Positions 8,378-16,977 of a DNA stretch of 64,000 bases are shown one piece after another (the first letter of the stretch is position 1; the number at the start of each line of letters is the position of its first letter). A program made the translations under genes and the position numbers. The stretch is from JAUIAI01 sp045106815 (GTDB taxonomy: Bacteria > Pseudomonadota > Gammaproteobacteria > Burkholderiales > Burkholderiaceae_E): positions 1-64,000 of the forward strand of contig JBGCFG010000044.1 of NCBI GenBank assembly GCA_045106815.1, read 5' to 3'. The notes under the pieces were generated by a model, which saw nothing but the letters and a program-made list of their open reading frames with translations, ran no database searches and was not told where the DNA came from.

Positions 8378-9864
8378 GCATGAGTATTGCAAGCGCCACC
8401 GCACTTTCACTGGCGTCACTTGACCGTCTTGACCCGGAGGTTGGGTTGCCCCGTTATCAGCGGGCCGACCTGTCTCCCGGCATCGTTCACTTTGGGCCGG
8501 GTAACTTTCATCGGGTTCATCAGGCGGTCTACCTGGATGCCCTGATGAACATGGGCCAGGCACTCGACTGGGGACTGATCGGTGTGAGCGTAATGCGCGG
8601 TGACGAAGACCAGCGCAACAAGCTGCTTGCCCAGGATTGGCTCACGACAGTCGTGGCTCAATCGGCAAGCGAGAAAGAGGCACGAGTCACAGGGCCCATG
8701 CTTGACTATCGGCCCATCGCAGACTCAGCGGCCATTCTCGTTGCGCTGACCGATCCACGCATAAGGATCGTATCGCTCACGGTTACCGAAGGTGGCTATT
8801 TCATTGACACTGAGACCGGTGGGTTCAACGAACAAGACCGGGCTATCCAGGAAGATCTGAATCATCCGCAGCACCCGTCCACCGTGTTTGGTTTAATCGT
8901 TCGTGCCTTGGCAATGCGCCGGGAAAGCGGTCATGGCCCGTTTACCGTGATGTCGTGCGACAACCTGCCACACAACGGTGTCATCGCACGCAATGCTGTG
9001 TTGGGGATGGCCCGACTGATCGATCTTGAATTGGCTCAGTGGATAGAACAATCGGTGAGCTTCCCAAGCGGCATGGTTGATCGCATTGCACCGGCGACGG
9101 GAGATCGCGAGCTCCAGTTGGTCCGCGCCGAATACGGCATTGCCGATCAGGCGCCTGTCTATTGCGAGGATTACCTGCAATGGGTGCTGGAAGACAATTT
9201 CGTCGCGGGACGACCGCCGCTGGAACAAGTGGGCGTTCAGTTTGTTGATGACGTAACGCCCTACGAAACCATGAAGGTTCGCATTCTCAATGGCGGGCAT
9301 GCACTCATCGCTTACGCCGCAGGGCTGCTGGATATCGAGTTCGCGAGTGATGCTATGACGGAGTCGCTTATTCAGCAGTTTCTGGATAAAGTTGAGCGCG
9401 AGGAAGTGCTAACTGTCGTGCCGCCAGTACCCGACACTGATCTCACTGCCTATCTCAAACTCATTCAGACACGGTTTGCCAATCCGAGCATCGGCGATAC
9501 GGTGCGCAGACTCTGTCTGGACGGGTCCAATCGTCAGCCCAAATTCATCATTCCGACCATCTGCGACCAGATAGCCGTTGATGGCCCGGTAAGAGGGCTC
9601 GCGCTCGCCAGTGCCCTTTGGTGCCGGTACTGCGCAGGCACCACCGAAAGTGGCGCGAACATCGAGCCTAACGACCCTGCCTGGGATCACCTTCAAAAAG
9701 TGGCGTATGAGTGCCGCCAACGGCCCGAGGCATGGCTCGAGATGCGTGATGTTTATGGTGATCTGGTCGAGAACCAGGCTTTCAAGCACCAGTTCACGGC
9801 GGCAATTGAGGCGCTTTGGCGGGATGGCATCCGTCAGACTCTGGCCGCTTACGTCAATGATTGA
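8374..9864 (+). CDS. mtlK: Mannitol 2-dehydrogenase family protein
   Basis: This NAD-dependent long-chain polyol dehydrogenase (496 residues) would oxidise mannitol or a related hexitol to the ketose. The N-terminal nucleotide-binding segment is IVHFGPGNFHRVHQA. The catalytic Lys-x4-Asn-x2-His motif is intact in KVRILNGGHALIAY (K301, N306, H309 counted from the GTG). The GTG at 8374 overlaps the ATPase stop by 4 bp; the ATG at 8380 is an alternative start. The genetic link to the transporter strongly supports a role in polyol catabolism. The fructokinase and xylulokinase genes that complete the Pseudomonas mtl operon are absent here. Confidence 0.88.
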   Translation: MSMSIASATALSLASLDRLDPEVGLPRYQRADLSPGIVHFGPGNFHRVHQAVYLDALMNMGQALDWGLIGVSVMRGDEDQRNKLLAQDWLTTVVAQSASEKEARVTGPMLDYRPIADSAAILVALTDPRIRIVSLTVTEGGYFIDTETGGFNEQDRAIQEDLNHPQHPSTVFGLIVRALAMRRESGHGPFTVMSCDNLPHNGVIARNAVLGMARLIDLELAQWIEQSVSFPSGMVDRIAPATGDRELQLVRAEYGIADQAPVYCEDYLQWVLEDNFVAGRPPLEQVGVQFVDDVTPYETMKVRILNGGHALIAYAAGLLDIEFASDAMTESLIQQFLDKVEREEVLTVVPPVPDTDLTAYLKLIQTRFANPSIGDTVRRLCLDGSNRQPKFIIPTICDQIAVDGPVRGLALASALWCRYCAGTTESGANIEPNDPAWDHLQKVAYECRQRPEAWLEMRDVYGDLVENQAFKHQFTAAIEALWRDGIRQTLAAYVND

Positions 9865-9895
9865 TCAGCCAGGACAAAGGCTGCTTGGCTGATTA
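9862..9895. promoter_or_regulatory. Inverted repeat at end of polyol operon
   Basis: ATCAGCCA (9864-9871) and TGGCTGAT (9886-9893) form a perfect 8-bp inverted repeat with a 14-base spacer, overlapping the dehydrogenase stop codon. No T-run follows. A loose promoter for the AraC gene overlaps its right arm (TTGGCT at 9885, TATAGT near 9910). It could therefore be a weak terminator or an operator. Confidence 0.35.
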
Positions 9896-9947
9896 CATCC
9901 GAACTTGGTTATAGTTGGGGCCCCCGTTCAGCGAGGCAGGCCCCATC

Positions 9948-10859
9948 GTGTCAGTAGCGATGAAACTCCCTATCCCACCAGAGCTTGAGCACTCTGAAAC
10001 CGATGAGCGCTCCATTTTGTGCTTTCACCACGGCTTTCCGTCAGAGTTGGTGCGATGGCATTGCCATGATGACTACGAACTGCATCTCATCGTCGCGACA
10101 GTGGGCAAGGCCTTTGTTGGCGACCATGTCGGTGGGTTCTCGCCCGGGCAATTGGTTCTGACTGGTCCGGGGCTGCCTCACAACTGGATTAGTGAGGTCG
10201 AGGACGGCGAAAGTGTCGAGATTCGAGACCGGGTAGTGCAGTTTCGGCAAGATCTCGTGCCATCTATGGCCGCGGCTTCTTCTGAACTCAAGCCGTTGCT
10301 GCCCCTGCTGCAAAAATCTTGTCATGGCCTTTTGTTTCACGGCACGCCGCTATCGGCCTCCGAGCCATGGTTTCAGCGCCTTGAGGCTGCCGATGGGCCC
10401 TCTCGCATAGCGTTGCTCTTACAGTTTCTCGAATTTCTGTCTCACGAGCCCGACCAGAGGTTACTTTCGACACTTCCGATGCGCGCTCGGGAAGATGACG
10501 AAACGCTCGATAAAGTAGAGCGCGTCATTAGCTTTATGAGCGAACATTACGCCCAAAACATTCTGCTGACCGAGATGGCCGACCTGATCGGTATGAGCGA
10601 AAGCGCCTTCTCCCGTTTGTTCTCTAAGGCAACCGGCAACAATTTCAGTCGGTTTCTAAATCGCGTGCGCGTCGCGCGCGCTTGCGAGTTGCTAACAGCC
10701 ACTGATGAGCCGATTACAAGCATTTGCTTTGCGGTTGGCTTCAACAATGTTGCCAACTTCAATCGACGTTTTCGCGATCTAAAGCAGGTCACACCCCGGG
10801 AGTATCGACGGGTGTCTGAACTCAAGGAGGCAGAGCTTTTAGCGACTGAAAATCACTAG
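9948..10859 (+). CDS. AraC-family transcriptional regulator
   Basis: This DNA-binding regulator of about 303 residues has an N-terminal cupin-like sensing domain (SELVRWHCHDDYELHLIV, then FSPGQLVLTGPGLPHNW). The C-terminal AraC double helix-turn-helix includes NILLTEMADLIGMSESAFSRLFSKATG and ITSICFAVGFNNVANFNRRFR. It follows the polyol operon by 83 bp and, by analogy with MtlR of Pseudomonas, probably activates it in response to the polyol; that is inference. I prefer the GTG at 9948, which has GAGGCAGG about 8 bp upstream. The ATG at 9960 is an alternative. Confidence 0.85.
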   Translation: MSVAMKLPIPPELEHSETDERSILCFHHGFPSELVRWHCHDDYELHLIVATVGKAFVGDHVGGFSPGQLVLTGPGLPHNWISEVEDGESVEIRDRVVQFRQDLVPSMAAASSELKPLLPLLQKSCHGLLFHGTPLSASEPWFQRLEAADGPSRIALLLQFLEFLSHEPDQRLLSTLPMRAREDDETLDKVERVISFMSEHYAQNILLTEMADLIGMSESAFSRLFSKATGNNFSRFLNRVRVARACELLTATDEPITSICFAVGFNNVANFNRRFRDLKQVTPREYRRVSELKEAELLATENH

Positions 10860-10862
10860 GGC

Positions 10863-12263
10863 CTAGTCTCTGGCTACTGCTGTTGTCAGCAAAGCCGGAA
10901 AAAGCGCATTCACCTGTTCTTGCAATAAATCCATTTTCGCCAGACTGATCTGCTCGGCGAGGTCTTGTGCTTCAATTTGTTGCCGTAGCTGATCTGTTTC
11001 GCCCGCGCGCCCCCCTTTGATTTGAGCCTCAACCACCTGGGCTTGACGCGCGAGCAGGGGCTCTCGTGCACGAAGTGCTGCGAGCTTTGCGGCAGCGGCA
11101 GCAATGGCCGCATCTGCCAGGGCCCGTTCGTATTGCTCATTGACGGCGGTTTCGTCTGCGGTGATTTGCTCGGCTTCTAGCTGCGCGAGTTGTTCACGCG
11201 TTTTGGCGTCTGTATCAAACCCGGAAAACCAGTTCCATTCAAGCCGGGCGCCAACCAGGAAGTCTCCGGCCCGAACGCGGTCGAGGGGCACCCATTCTGT
11301 GCCGCGGCTCCGGCCGATCAGGCCATACTGGGCAAACAAGGAAAGCTGGGGCTTGTACGCCGAGCGTGCAGCGGCAACGCCCTGTCGGGCTTGATTGATG
11401 CGATAGCGCTGGCGCGCCTGACGCTCACCTGGCAAGCGATAGGCGCCTAATGCAGCCAATGCTGAATTAAGTTCAGTGTCTCTTGTGAAATTAGTCCAGT
11501 CGGGCTCGGGCGCGATGAGCCTTAGTCCGCGTTCCTGGCAAAGTCGGATCCAGTGATGCGTTCGTTCGGCCCGGCTTTGGGCCAACCCGGCCTGTTGTTC
11601 TGCTCGACGGCTATTGACTTCATCGACCTCCAACTGTGATGACAGGCCACGCTGCACCCGAACGGTCAGCAATCTTAATTGCTCGTTGAGAAGCTCAAGT
11701 TGTTTTGCGCCATGGCTTAGGTTCGTATTGGCGCGATGCACGGCAATCCAGGCACGCGCGACCGCGTGTGCAATCGCTTGCTCGGTCAGTCGCGCACTTG
11801 CGGCGCTCGCGGAAAGTCCGGCCTTCGCAGCGGCTTTGTTCGCGGTATTGCGGCCGCCGGTGTAGAGCGGCAAGGTGAGTTGCAAATCTGACGACAAAAC
11901 CGATCGGGGGCGATTCGATTCGATATCCACCCGAATGGGCTGACCGTTGATGTCTGCCGTCGCGGTTACGCCCGTAAAACGATCTCGCTGTGAGGTCACG
12001 GTGTTGTTGAGACCAAAGTCGAGTTTGGGCAGTTGCGCAGCCCGCGCTTGATCAACCTTTGTGGCAGCAATCTGCTGGTCAAGTCTGGCGATTCTGCTGT
12101 CAGCGCGCTGCGAGATAGCTTCGCTTATCAGCGCTTGTAGGGGATGGGCATCATTTGGCTGCGCTGCGGCGCTTAGCGTAATCCCCCACGAGAGTGACGC
12201 GACGACGACGCGCAAAGAGACGCGAGAAAAGACGCGAAAATCGAGCATTCTAATCATGTTCAT
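10863..12263 (-). CDS. TolC-family outer membrane efflux protein
   Basis: This outer-membrane channel (466 residues) has a signal peptide (about residues 1-34, ending SAAA) followed by two long helical repeats rich in Ala, Gln and Arg, typical of the TolC/OEP fold. It is the last gene of a four-gene minus-strand operon and overlaps the permease stop by 4 bp. It would provide the outer-membrane exit duct for the MacAB-type pump encoded upstream. It converges on the AraC gene with only three bases between the two stops and no visible terminator. Confidence 0.85.
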   Translation of the reverse strand: MNMIRMLDFRVFSRVSLRVVVASLSWGITLSAAAQPNDAHPLQALISEAISQRADSRIARLDQQIAATKVDQARAAQLPKLDFGLNNTVTSQRDRFTGVTATADINGQPIRVDIESNRPRSVLSSDLQLTLPLYTGGRNTANKAAAKAGLSASAASARLTEQAIAHAVARAWIAVHRANTNLSHGAKQLELLNEQLRLLTVRVQRGLSSQLEVDEVNSRRAEQQAGLAQSRAERTHHWIRLCQERGLRLIAPEPDWTNFTRDTELNSALAALGAYRLPGERQARQRYRINQARQGVAAARSAYKPQLSLFAQYGLIGRSRGTEWVPLDRVRAGDFLVGARLEWNWFSGFDTDAKTREQLAQLEAEQITADETAVNEQYERALADAAIAAAAAKLAALRAREPLLARQAQVVEAQIKGGRAGETDQLRQQIEAQDLAEQISLAKMDLLQEQVNALFPALLTTAVARD

Positions 12264-13528
12264 TCGTATCGAAGTGCTTGAACGGGCCGCAGGCGTGCCG
12301 CCCGGATGGCAGGCAGTAGACCAGACAAGACGCCAGTCAAAACAGAAATCAGCATTGCGGTGACAACAACACCCCAGGCCGGGTTGAGATTGAAGTCAGT
12401 GAACCATTGGGCGAGCCAGATACAAGTCAGCCCCAACAGCAAGCCGGCCGCGCCCCCGAGCGTACTCACCAGCGACGCTTCAAGCAGGAACTGATCGCGA
12501 ATTGAACGTTCGGTGGCGCCGAGTGCTTTGCGAATGCCTATCTCGCGGGTGCGTTCCAACACAGCGGTGGTCATGATGTTGAAAATACCCAGGCCTGCGA
12601 CCAGCAACGAAATGGCCGCCGCCACAATGCCGATAATCGAAACCCCACCCAAAATACGATCAGCCGTGCCGACGAAGTCGGACATGGATTGCGATCCGTA
12701 GCTGTAACGCCCATTGTGCTGACGGCTTAGCGTGTTCTTGATTTGAGCAATAGCGGTTTTGCTTTGTTCATAAGTCACAGCCTCCGCCTGTAGCGAGTGA
12801 ACATCTTTTATGCCTTGCATTCGCTGAAAGCTTGTATAGGGCAGCAAGATCCGAGTGTTTGCATCCTGCCCGCCCGCTGATCCAATGCTCGCGAGAAAGC
12901 TGCGATCTTTTGCCTCCAGCACGCCGATGACCTGTACCTTGAACGCACCGAGGTCGATGTCCTGGCCGACAACGTTTTGGCTGCCTTCAAACAGCGTCTG
13001 GCGGATCGTTGGGCCGATGATAGCGACTGCCTTACGCTGGCGAATGTCTTGCCGGCTGAAGCCGCGACCTTGCACAACGGTGTCGTTGTTGATGGTCAGG
13101 AAGGCTTCGCCCACGCCTTGCAACCGCGCGCGGCTGAATTTACCTTGCCGACTAGCTGTCAGGGCCTCGCCGGTCGCTGATCGGGAGCCATAAACCACCG
13201 GTGACACTTTCGAGATACTTCGACAGCACACCTCAGGCGAAATTAGCTCGAGATCATCATTGGTAATACCGCTACCGGCCAATTGCGTCCCGGACGGATT
13301 GACCGCGCGCCGGTCGCGATAAATCCAGACTGACCGCAAGCCAAAAGTTTGCAGTTCATCGAACACCATGGCCTTACCGCTTTGTGCGACAGCGCCAATC
13401 AACACAACGGCAGCGATACCAATGGCAATCCCAATGATGCTCATGACTGTTCGCAGCCGGTACTGGCCCAAGCTGAGCATGGCCTGCTCAAGCTGGTCTG
13501 AGGAGCTTTCAATGAATCGCTCAATCAC
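12260..13528 (-). CDS. MacB-type ABC transporter permease (FtsX domain)
   Basis: This inner-membrane protein (422 residues) has one N-terminal membrane segment (about 26-48, SIIGIAIGIAAVVLIGAVA) and a large periplasmic MacB core domain. Three C-terminal segments carry the FtsX-type signature TREIGIRKALGATERSI. In MacB the ATPase and permease are fused, but here they are separate genes overlapping by 4 bp. Such systems act mechanically, pushing substrates from the periplasm through the outer-membrane channel. Likely substrates are macrolides, peptides or lipids, but the sequence does not say which. Confidence 0.87.
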   Translation of the reverse strand: MIERFIESSSDQLEQAMLSLGQYRLRTVMSIIGIAIGIAAVVLIGAVAQSGKAMVFDELQTFGLRSVWIYRDRRAVNPSGTQLAGSGITNDDLELISPEVCCRSISKVSPVVYGSRSATGEALTASRQGKFSRARLQGVGEAFLTINNDTVVQGRGFSRQDIRQRKAVAIIGPTIRQTLFEGSQNVVGQDIDLGAFKVQVIGVLEAKDRSFLASIGSAGGQDANTRILLPYTSFQRMQGIKDVHSLQAEAVTYEQSKTAIAQIKNTLSRQHNGRYSYGSQSMSDFVGTADRILGGVSIIGIVAAAISLLVAGLGIFNIMTTAVLERTREIGIRKALGATERSIRDQFLLEASLVSTLGGAAGLLLGLTCIWLAQWFTDFNLNPAWGVVVTAMLISVLTGVLSGLLPAIRAARLRPVQALRYE

Positions 13529-14220
13529 TGCCAGCTATCCGAAACGATTTTGCCATCGGCCAGCCTGACAATGCGGCGTGTCCGCTCAGCGACCTGGCTA
13601 TCGTGAGTCACGATCAAAACGGTTTTTCCCCTCGCGGCGAGGTCGGCGAACAGCTGCAGCACTTCATCGCCGGTTTGCGAGTCAAGCGCGCCGGTTGGCT
13701 CGTCAGCAATAATGACATCTGGGTCATTGGCCAGGGCGCGAGCCACCGCAACCCGCTGTTGCTGGCCACCCGACAATTGCATTGGGCTATGCGTTTGGCG
13801 ATCGGCCAGCCCAACCGAATCAAGTAATTGGAGGGCACGTTCGCGTCGTGTCCGGCGATTGATGCCGGCATACATCAGCGGGAGTTCAACGTTACGCAAT
13901 GCGCTTAGGCGCGGCACCAGACTAAATTGCTGGAAGACAAACCCGAAACGTTGATTGCGCAGTCCGGCAAGCGCGGTTTGGTCCAGCTTGGTGACTTGCT
14001 GATCACCCAGTTGATAGTGCCCGTCATCGAACGAATCAAGACAACCGAGAATGTTGAGCAAGGTTGATTTTCCAGAGCCGGACGGGCCGACTATGGCCAT
14101 GAACTCACCCGGCGCAATGCGTAAGTCAATGTTGTGTAAGACGGGTACCCGTACCGTCCCCATTTCATAGGACTTATTAACGTCTTTCAGTTCAATGATT
14201 GCGGTCGATACCATGCTCAC
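13525..14220 (-). CDS. MacB/LolD-type ABC transporter ATPase
   Basis: This ATPase (231 residues) partners the FtsX-domain permease. Walker A reads GPSGSGKST, the signature QLSGGQQQRVAVARAL, and Walker B VIIADEPTGALD. The switch His is in IVTHDSQ. The DEPTGALD form is typical of the MacB/LolD/FtsE group. Its start is coupled to the adaptor: the adaptor stop ends at 14221 and this ATG begins at 14220. The downstream overlap with the permease is 4 bp. Confidence 0.9.
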   Translation of the reverse strand: MSMVSTAIIELKDVNKSYEMGTVRVPVLHNIDLRIAPGEFMAIVGPSGSGKSTLLNILGCLDSFDDGHYQLGDQQVTKLDQTALAGLRNQRFGFVFQQFSLVPRLSALRNVELPLMYAGINRRTRRERALQLLDSVGLADRQTHSPMQLSGGQQQRVAVARALANDPDVIIADEPTGALDSQTGDEVLQLFADLAARGKTVLIVTHDSQVAERTRRIVRLADGKIVSDSWQ

Positions 14221-15303
14221 TTAGTTGGAAATCAGCTCAGCAGCGGCGCCATCCAGCACATTGCCCTGTATTGGCACCACGACGGTTTCGTTACCCGTTA
14301 ATCCATCAGCAATCTCAATCAGGCCGCCATCTTGAATGCCAGTTGTCACAGGGATGTAGCGAATGCGACCGTCAACCAGCACCCGAACCTGCTCCTGACC
14401 GGCGCGCGAGACCAGACCTTCGAGTCGCATCGCAATGGCGTTTTGTCGTTCTTGCGTAACGACTTTTAGATCGACCTGCTGGTTGAGGCGGAGGGTGAGT
14501 TCGCTTTCAGGGTCATAAGCAATCCAGGCAACGACATAGCTTGCATTGCCTTCGCGTTCGATCGCTGGGTCAATCGACTCAATGGTCAGGGTCAGGACCA
14601 CCTCTGGCTGGCTTTCGCTGGTGACTTCAATCGTGTTACCCGGACGCAATGATTCCGACGCGCTTTGATCAATGCGAGCGCGAATCTTGAGGTTGTCGAG
14701 TGGCACCAGCCGCATCAGCGGTGTACCTTGTGTGACGTACTGACCGGCGCGCGCATCTAGTTGCGTAATCATGCCGCGCACGGGGGCGTTAAGCACATGC
14801 CTGCTTCCAAGACTCAAATGCGCCTGAAGCTCAGCATCAGCCTGCGCTTGCCGGGCAAGAGCACTGTTGAGCCGGCTGCGGGCATCTTGCAGGCTTTTTC
14901 GTGGCTCACCCCCGGCCGCAACAACGGGCCTAAGCGACGTTACTTCGCGCCTGGCACTGGTGACATCCTGATCGACGACCCGCAGTGCGGCTTCAAGCGC
15001 CTGCCGGCGGGCATCAAAATCCTGCGGGTCAAATTTCACCAGCGGCGAGCCCGCTTCAATCGTCTCACCGAGTTGAACGGGCAGAGTGAGAATGGTGCTC
15101 GAAAGGGGCGCTGCGAGGCTGAGTTCGTCTTGCGATGATAAATTGCCGACTGCTCGCAATGTTGCGCGTAAGGTTGTGCGCTCCAGTGGGACTGCTCTAA
15201 CACCTGCGCTCGCCTGGCCATTCATCTGTTGCCAGCCCAGCCAGGCAGCGCCGGCAAGTACGATAATGGCTAACGCAGCCCCTAACCAACGAAAAGCTCT
15301 CAT
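14221..15303 (-). CDS. HlyD/MacA-family periplasmic adaptor subunit
   Basis: This membrane-fusion protein (360 residues) is anchored by one N-terminal segment (about residues 3-24, FRWLGAALAIIVLAGAAWLGW). A barrel-sandwich hybrid, alpha-helical hairpin (QALEAALRVVDQDVTSARREV onward) and beta-barrel follow in MacA order. It links the inner-membrane transporter to the TolC-like channel. I start it at the ATG at 15303, which places the anchor at the N-terminus; longer upstream extensions are not hydrophobic. No convincing SD is visible. The start codon overlaps head to head with the rhodanese start on the other strand. Confidence 0.82.
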   Translation of the reverse strand: MRAFRWLGAALAIIVLAGAAWLGWQQMNGQASAGVRAVPLERTTLRATLRAVGNLSSQDELSLAAPLSSTILTLPVQLGETIEAGSPLVKFDPQDFDARRQALEAALRVVDQDVTSARREVTSLRPVVAAGGEPRKSLQDARSRLNSALARQAQADAELQAHLSLGSRHVLNAPVRGMITQLDARAGQYVTQGTPLMRLVPLDNLKIRARIDQSASESLRPGNTIEVTSESQPEVVLTLTIESIDPAIEREGNASYVVAWIAYDPESELTLRLNQQVDLKVVTQERQNAIAMRLEGLVSRAGQEQVRVLVDGRIRYIPVTTGIQDGGLIEIADGLTGNETVVVPIQGNVLDGAAAELISN

Positions 15304-15895
15304 GGAATCAACTATAACAGTCAGTCCTTCAGCCGCCGCCATTGACCGACAGCTTGCTGGCCGTTGGCTAAAAGCCGTTTGTTTGAGCGCTGCGCTTGTT
15401 CTGTTTGTTCCGACTGCCCATGCCTGGTTTTGGGAAGCCCCGACCTGGCCATCAATCAACACGGAGTTACTCGAAGACTATCCGCAGGTCACGCACATCA
15501 GTACGCAGATGCTTGAGCAACGTCTTGCTGATGACGGCAAGCCGGCACCATTGCTCATTGATGCGCGCGCTAGTGAAGAATTCTCGGTGAGCCACATTGA
15601 AGGTGCCAGGCATGCCGAAACGGTTGAGCAGATAAAGGCGCTCCTGGCTGACCGACCAGACGATACGCCAGTCATTGTTTACTGTTCAGTCGGTGTGCGT
15701 TCCGCTCGGTTGGTCGCAAAGCTTCAGGATGCCGGTGTTTCAGACGCTGTTAACCTGAAGGGATCTATCTTCGAATGGGCCAACCGAGGCTTGCCGGTTT
15801 TCAAAGGGCAGCAAACCACTCACGGTGTTCACCCGTTCAATCGCAAATGGGGTGAACTTTTAGACCGAGAGCACTGGTCTCACGATCCAGAGTAG
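15302..15895 (+). CDS. Exported rhodanese-like protein
   Basis: A secreted rhodanese-domain protein of 197 residues. An atypically placed signal segment (about 22-41, WLKAVCLSAALVLFVPTAHA) precedes one rhodanese domain. The active-site loop is CSVGVRSA in VIVYCSVGVRS, with the nucleophilic Cys and the Arg expected for a persulfide-carrying CxxGxR loop. It could carry sulfane sulfur in the periplasm. The ATG at 15302 is the only ATG before the signal segment, but the frame stays open further upstream inside the adaptor gene, so the start is uncertain. Confidence 0.75.
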   Translation: MESTITVSPSAAAIDRQLAGRWLKAVCLSAALVLFVPTAHAWFWEAPTWPSINTELLEDYPQVTHISTQMLEQRLADDGKPAPLLIDARASEEFSVSHIEGARHAETVEQIKALLADRPDDTPVIVYCSVGVRSARLVAKLQDAGVSDAVNLKGSIFEWANRGLPVFKGQQTTHGVHPFNRKWGELLDREHWSHDPE

Positions 15896-15961
15896 TGCGC
15901 CGGGTATGTGTAATCGCATACAGTGGTTCTCCCAGGCGTACTTTGACTGTTCACGTTTGTT

Positions 15962-15987
15962 TCGTGTGACTTCTCCGCCTCACACGA
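15962..15987. promoter_or_regulatory. Perfect inverted repeat upstream of the HAD phosphatase
   Basis: TCGTGTGA-N10-TCACACGA is a perfect 8-bp inverted repeat in the 239-bp gap between the rhodanese and HAD genes. It lies about 150 bp upstream of the latter's start. No T-run follows, so an operator is a better reading than a terminator. A shorter repeat, GTATG/CATAC, lies at the very start of the same gap (about 15907-15924). Confidence 0.4.
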
Positions 15988-16134
15988 CCACCCGATGGCA
16001 GTACGTTCTGTCATACGAGATGCCCGCCAAAAAATTAAGGCATCCGACGTCAGAGCTTCGATTCTCGTGGCACGATTGCTCCTCTGGCAGCGCCCCTAAA
16101 AATGCGCGCCGTGTTTGACAAGGAGACTGAGACG

Positions 16135-16896
16135 ATGCTGCATGCACTGATATGGGATGTGGACGGCACGATCGCCGAGACTGAGCGCGATGGGCACCGG
16201 GTAGCGTTTAATGAGTCGATGCGAGAGCATGGTGTTGGGCGTAGCTGGGATGTTGTGCGTTACGGTGAGTTGCTGTCAGTTTCCGGTGGCCTTGAACGCA
16301 TTCTGGCGGACATGAGAGCGCTGGAGAGCAGAAACGAATGGCCATCGCTTGATGACGTCGCGCAGCGGACGCTCGCAACCTCTATTCATGGGCGCAAGAG
16401 CGAGATTTATCGCGGCTTGCTTGACAAAGGAACCGTTGCCATTCGTCCCGGCGTGATGCGGCTGATGAAGGAGTGTCAGAAAGCCGGCGTCGTGCAGGGC
16501 ATTGCCAGCACCAGTAAACGGGCAAATGTTGATGCCTTGCTTGGCCGCATGTTTGATTCGAACTGGACGAATATGTTTGAGGCGGTGATTACCGGTGATG
16601 AGGCTGCACGCAAAAAGCCTGAGCCCGATGTGTATCTGGAAGCCCTGACGCACATGCAATACAGTTCACAGGACGTCATCGTCATTGAAGATTCGCCCAA
16701 TGGATTACAAGCCGCGCGGGCTGCCGCCTTATGTACGATCGTGACGCCGAGCGCTTATTTTGTGCAGGCTGAGTTTGATGAGGCCGCAATGGTTTGTGCT
16801 GATCTTGACCAGGCCCCCTCGCGTTCAGCACCCGGCCATGCACCGGTGACGCTTGCCACCCTTCGCGCCCTGCATGGACGCTGGCATCACGCATAG
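16135..16896 (+). CDS. cbbY: HAD-family phosphatase, CbbY-like
   Basis: This cytoplasmic HAD hydrolase (253 residues) carries the catalytic DxDGT motif WDVDGTIAETE (nucleophile D8, acid D10), a helical cap, and the later motifs VQGIASTSKRANVD and KKPEPDVYLEAL with VIVIEDSPNGL. This pattern and length match CbbY, which dephosphorylates xylulose-1,5-bisphosphate, an inhibitor of Rubisco. No Calvin-cycle genes are present, so related sugar phosphatases remain possible. The ATG at 16135 follows AAGGAG at proper spacing. Confidence 0.78.
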   Translation: MLHALIWDVDGTIAETERDGHRVAFNESMREHGVGRSWDVVRYGELLSVSGGLERILADMRALESRNEWPSLDDVAQRTLATSIHGRKSEIYRGLLDKGTVAIRPGVMRLMKECQKAGVVQGIASTSKRANVDALLGRMFDSNWTNMFEAVITGDEAARKKPEPDVYLEALTHMQYSSQDVIVIEDSPNGLQAARAAALCTIVTPSAYFVQAEFDEAAMVCADLDQAPSRSAPGHAPVTLATLRALHGRWHHA

Positions 16897-16977
16897 CCGG
16901 TTCATGAATAACCCGGGCTAGGGGCTAGAGCCCCGCTTGGCATCCCGGTGGTATCCTGACGGTGGAGGATACGATCG

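Noticed and set aside
15906..16118. A 70-residue frame upstream of the CbbY-like gene
   Set aside because: No SD, no family pattern, and it overlaps the inverted repeat and the HAD gene leader.
16921..16934. GGGGCTAGAGCCCC as a terminator between cbbY and the hydroxylase operon
   Set aside because: The loop would be only two bases and there is no T-run; it may be chance or a weak structure.
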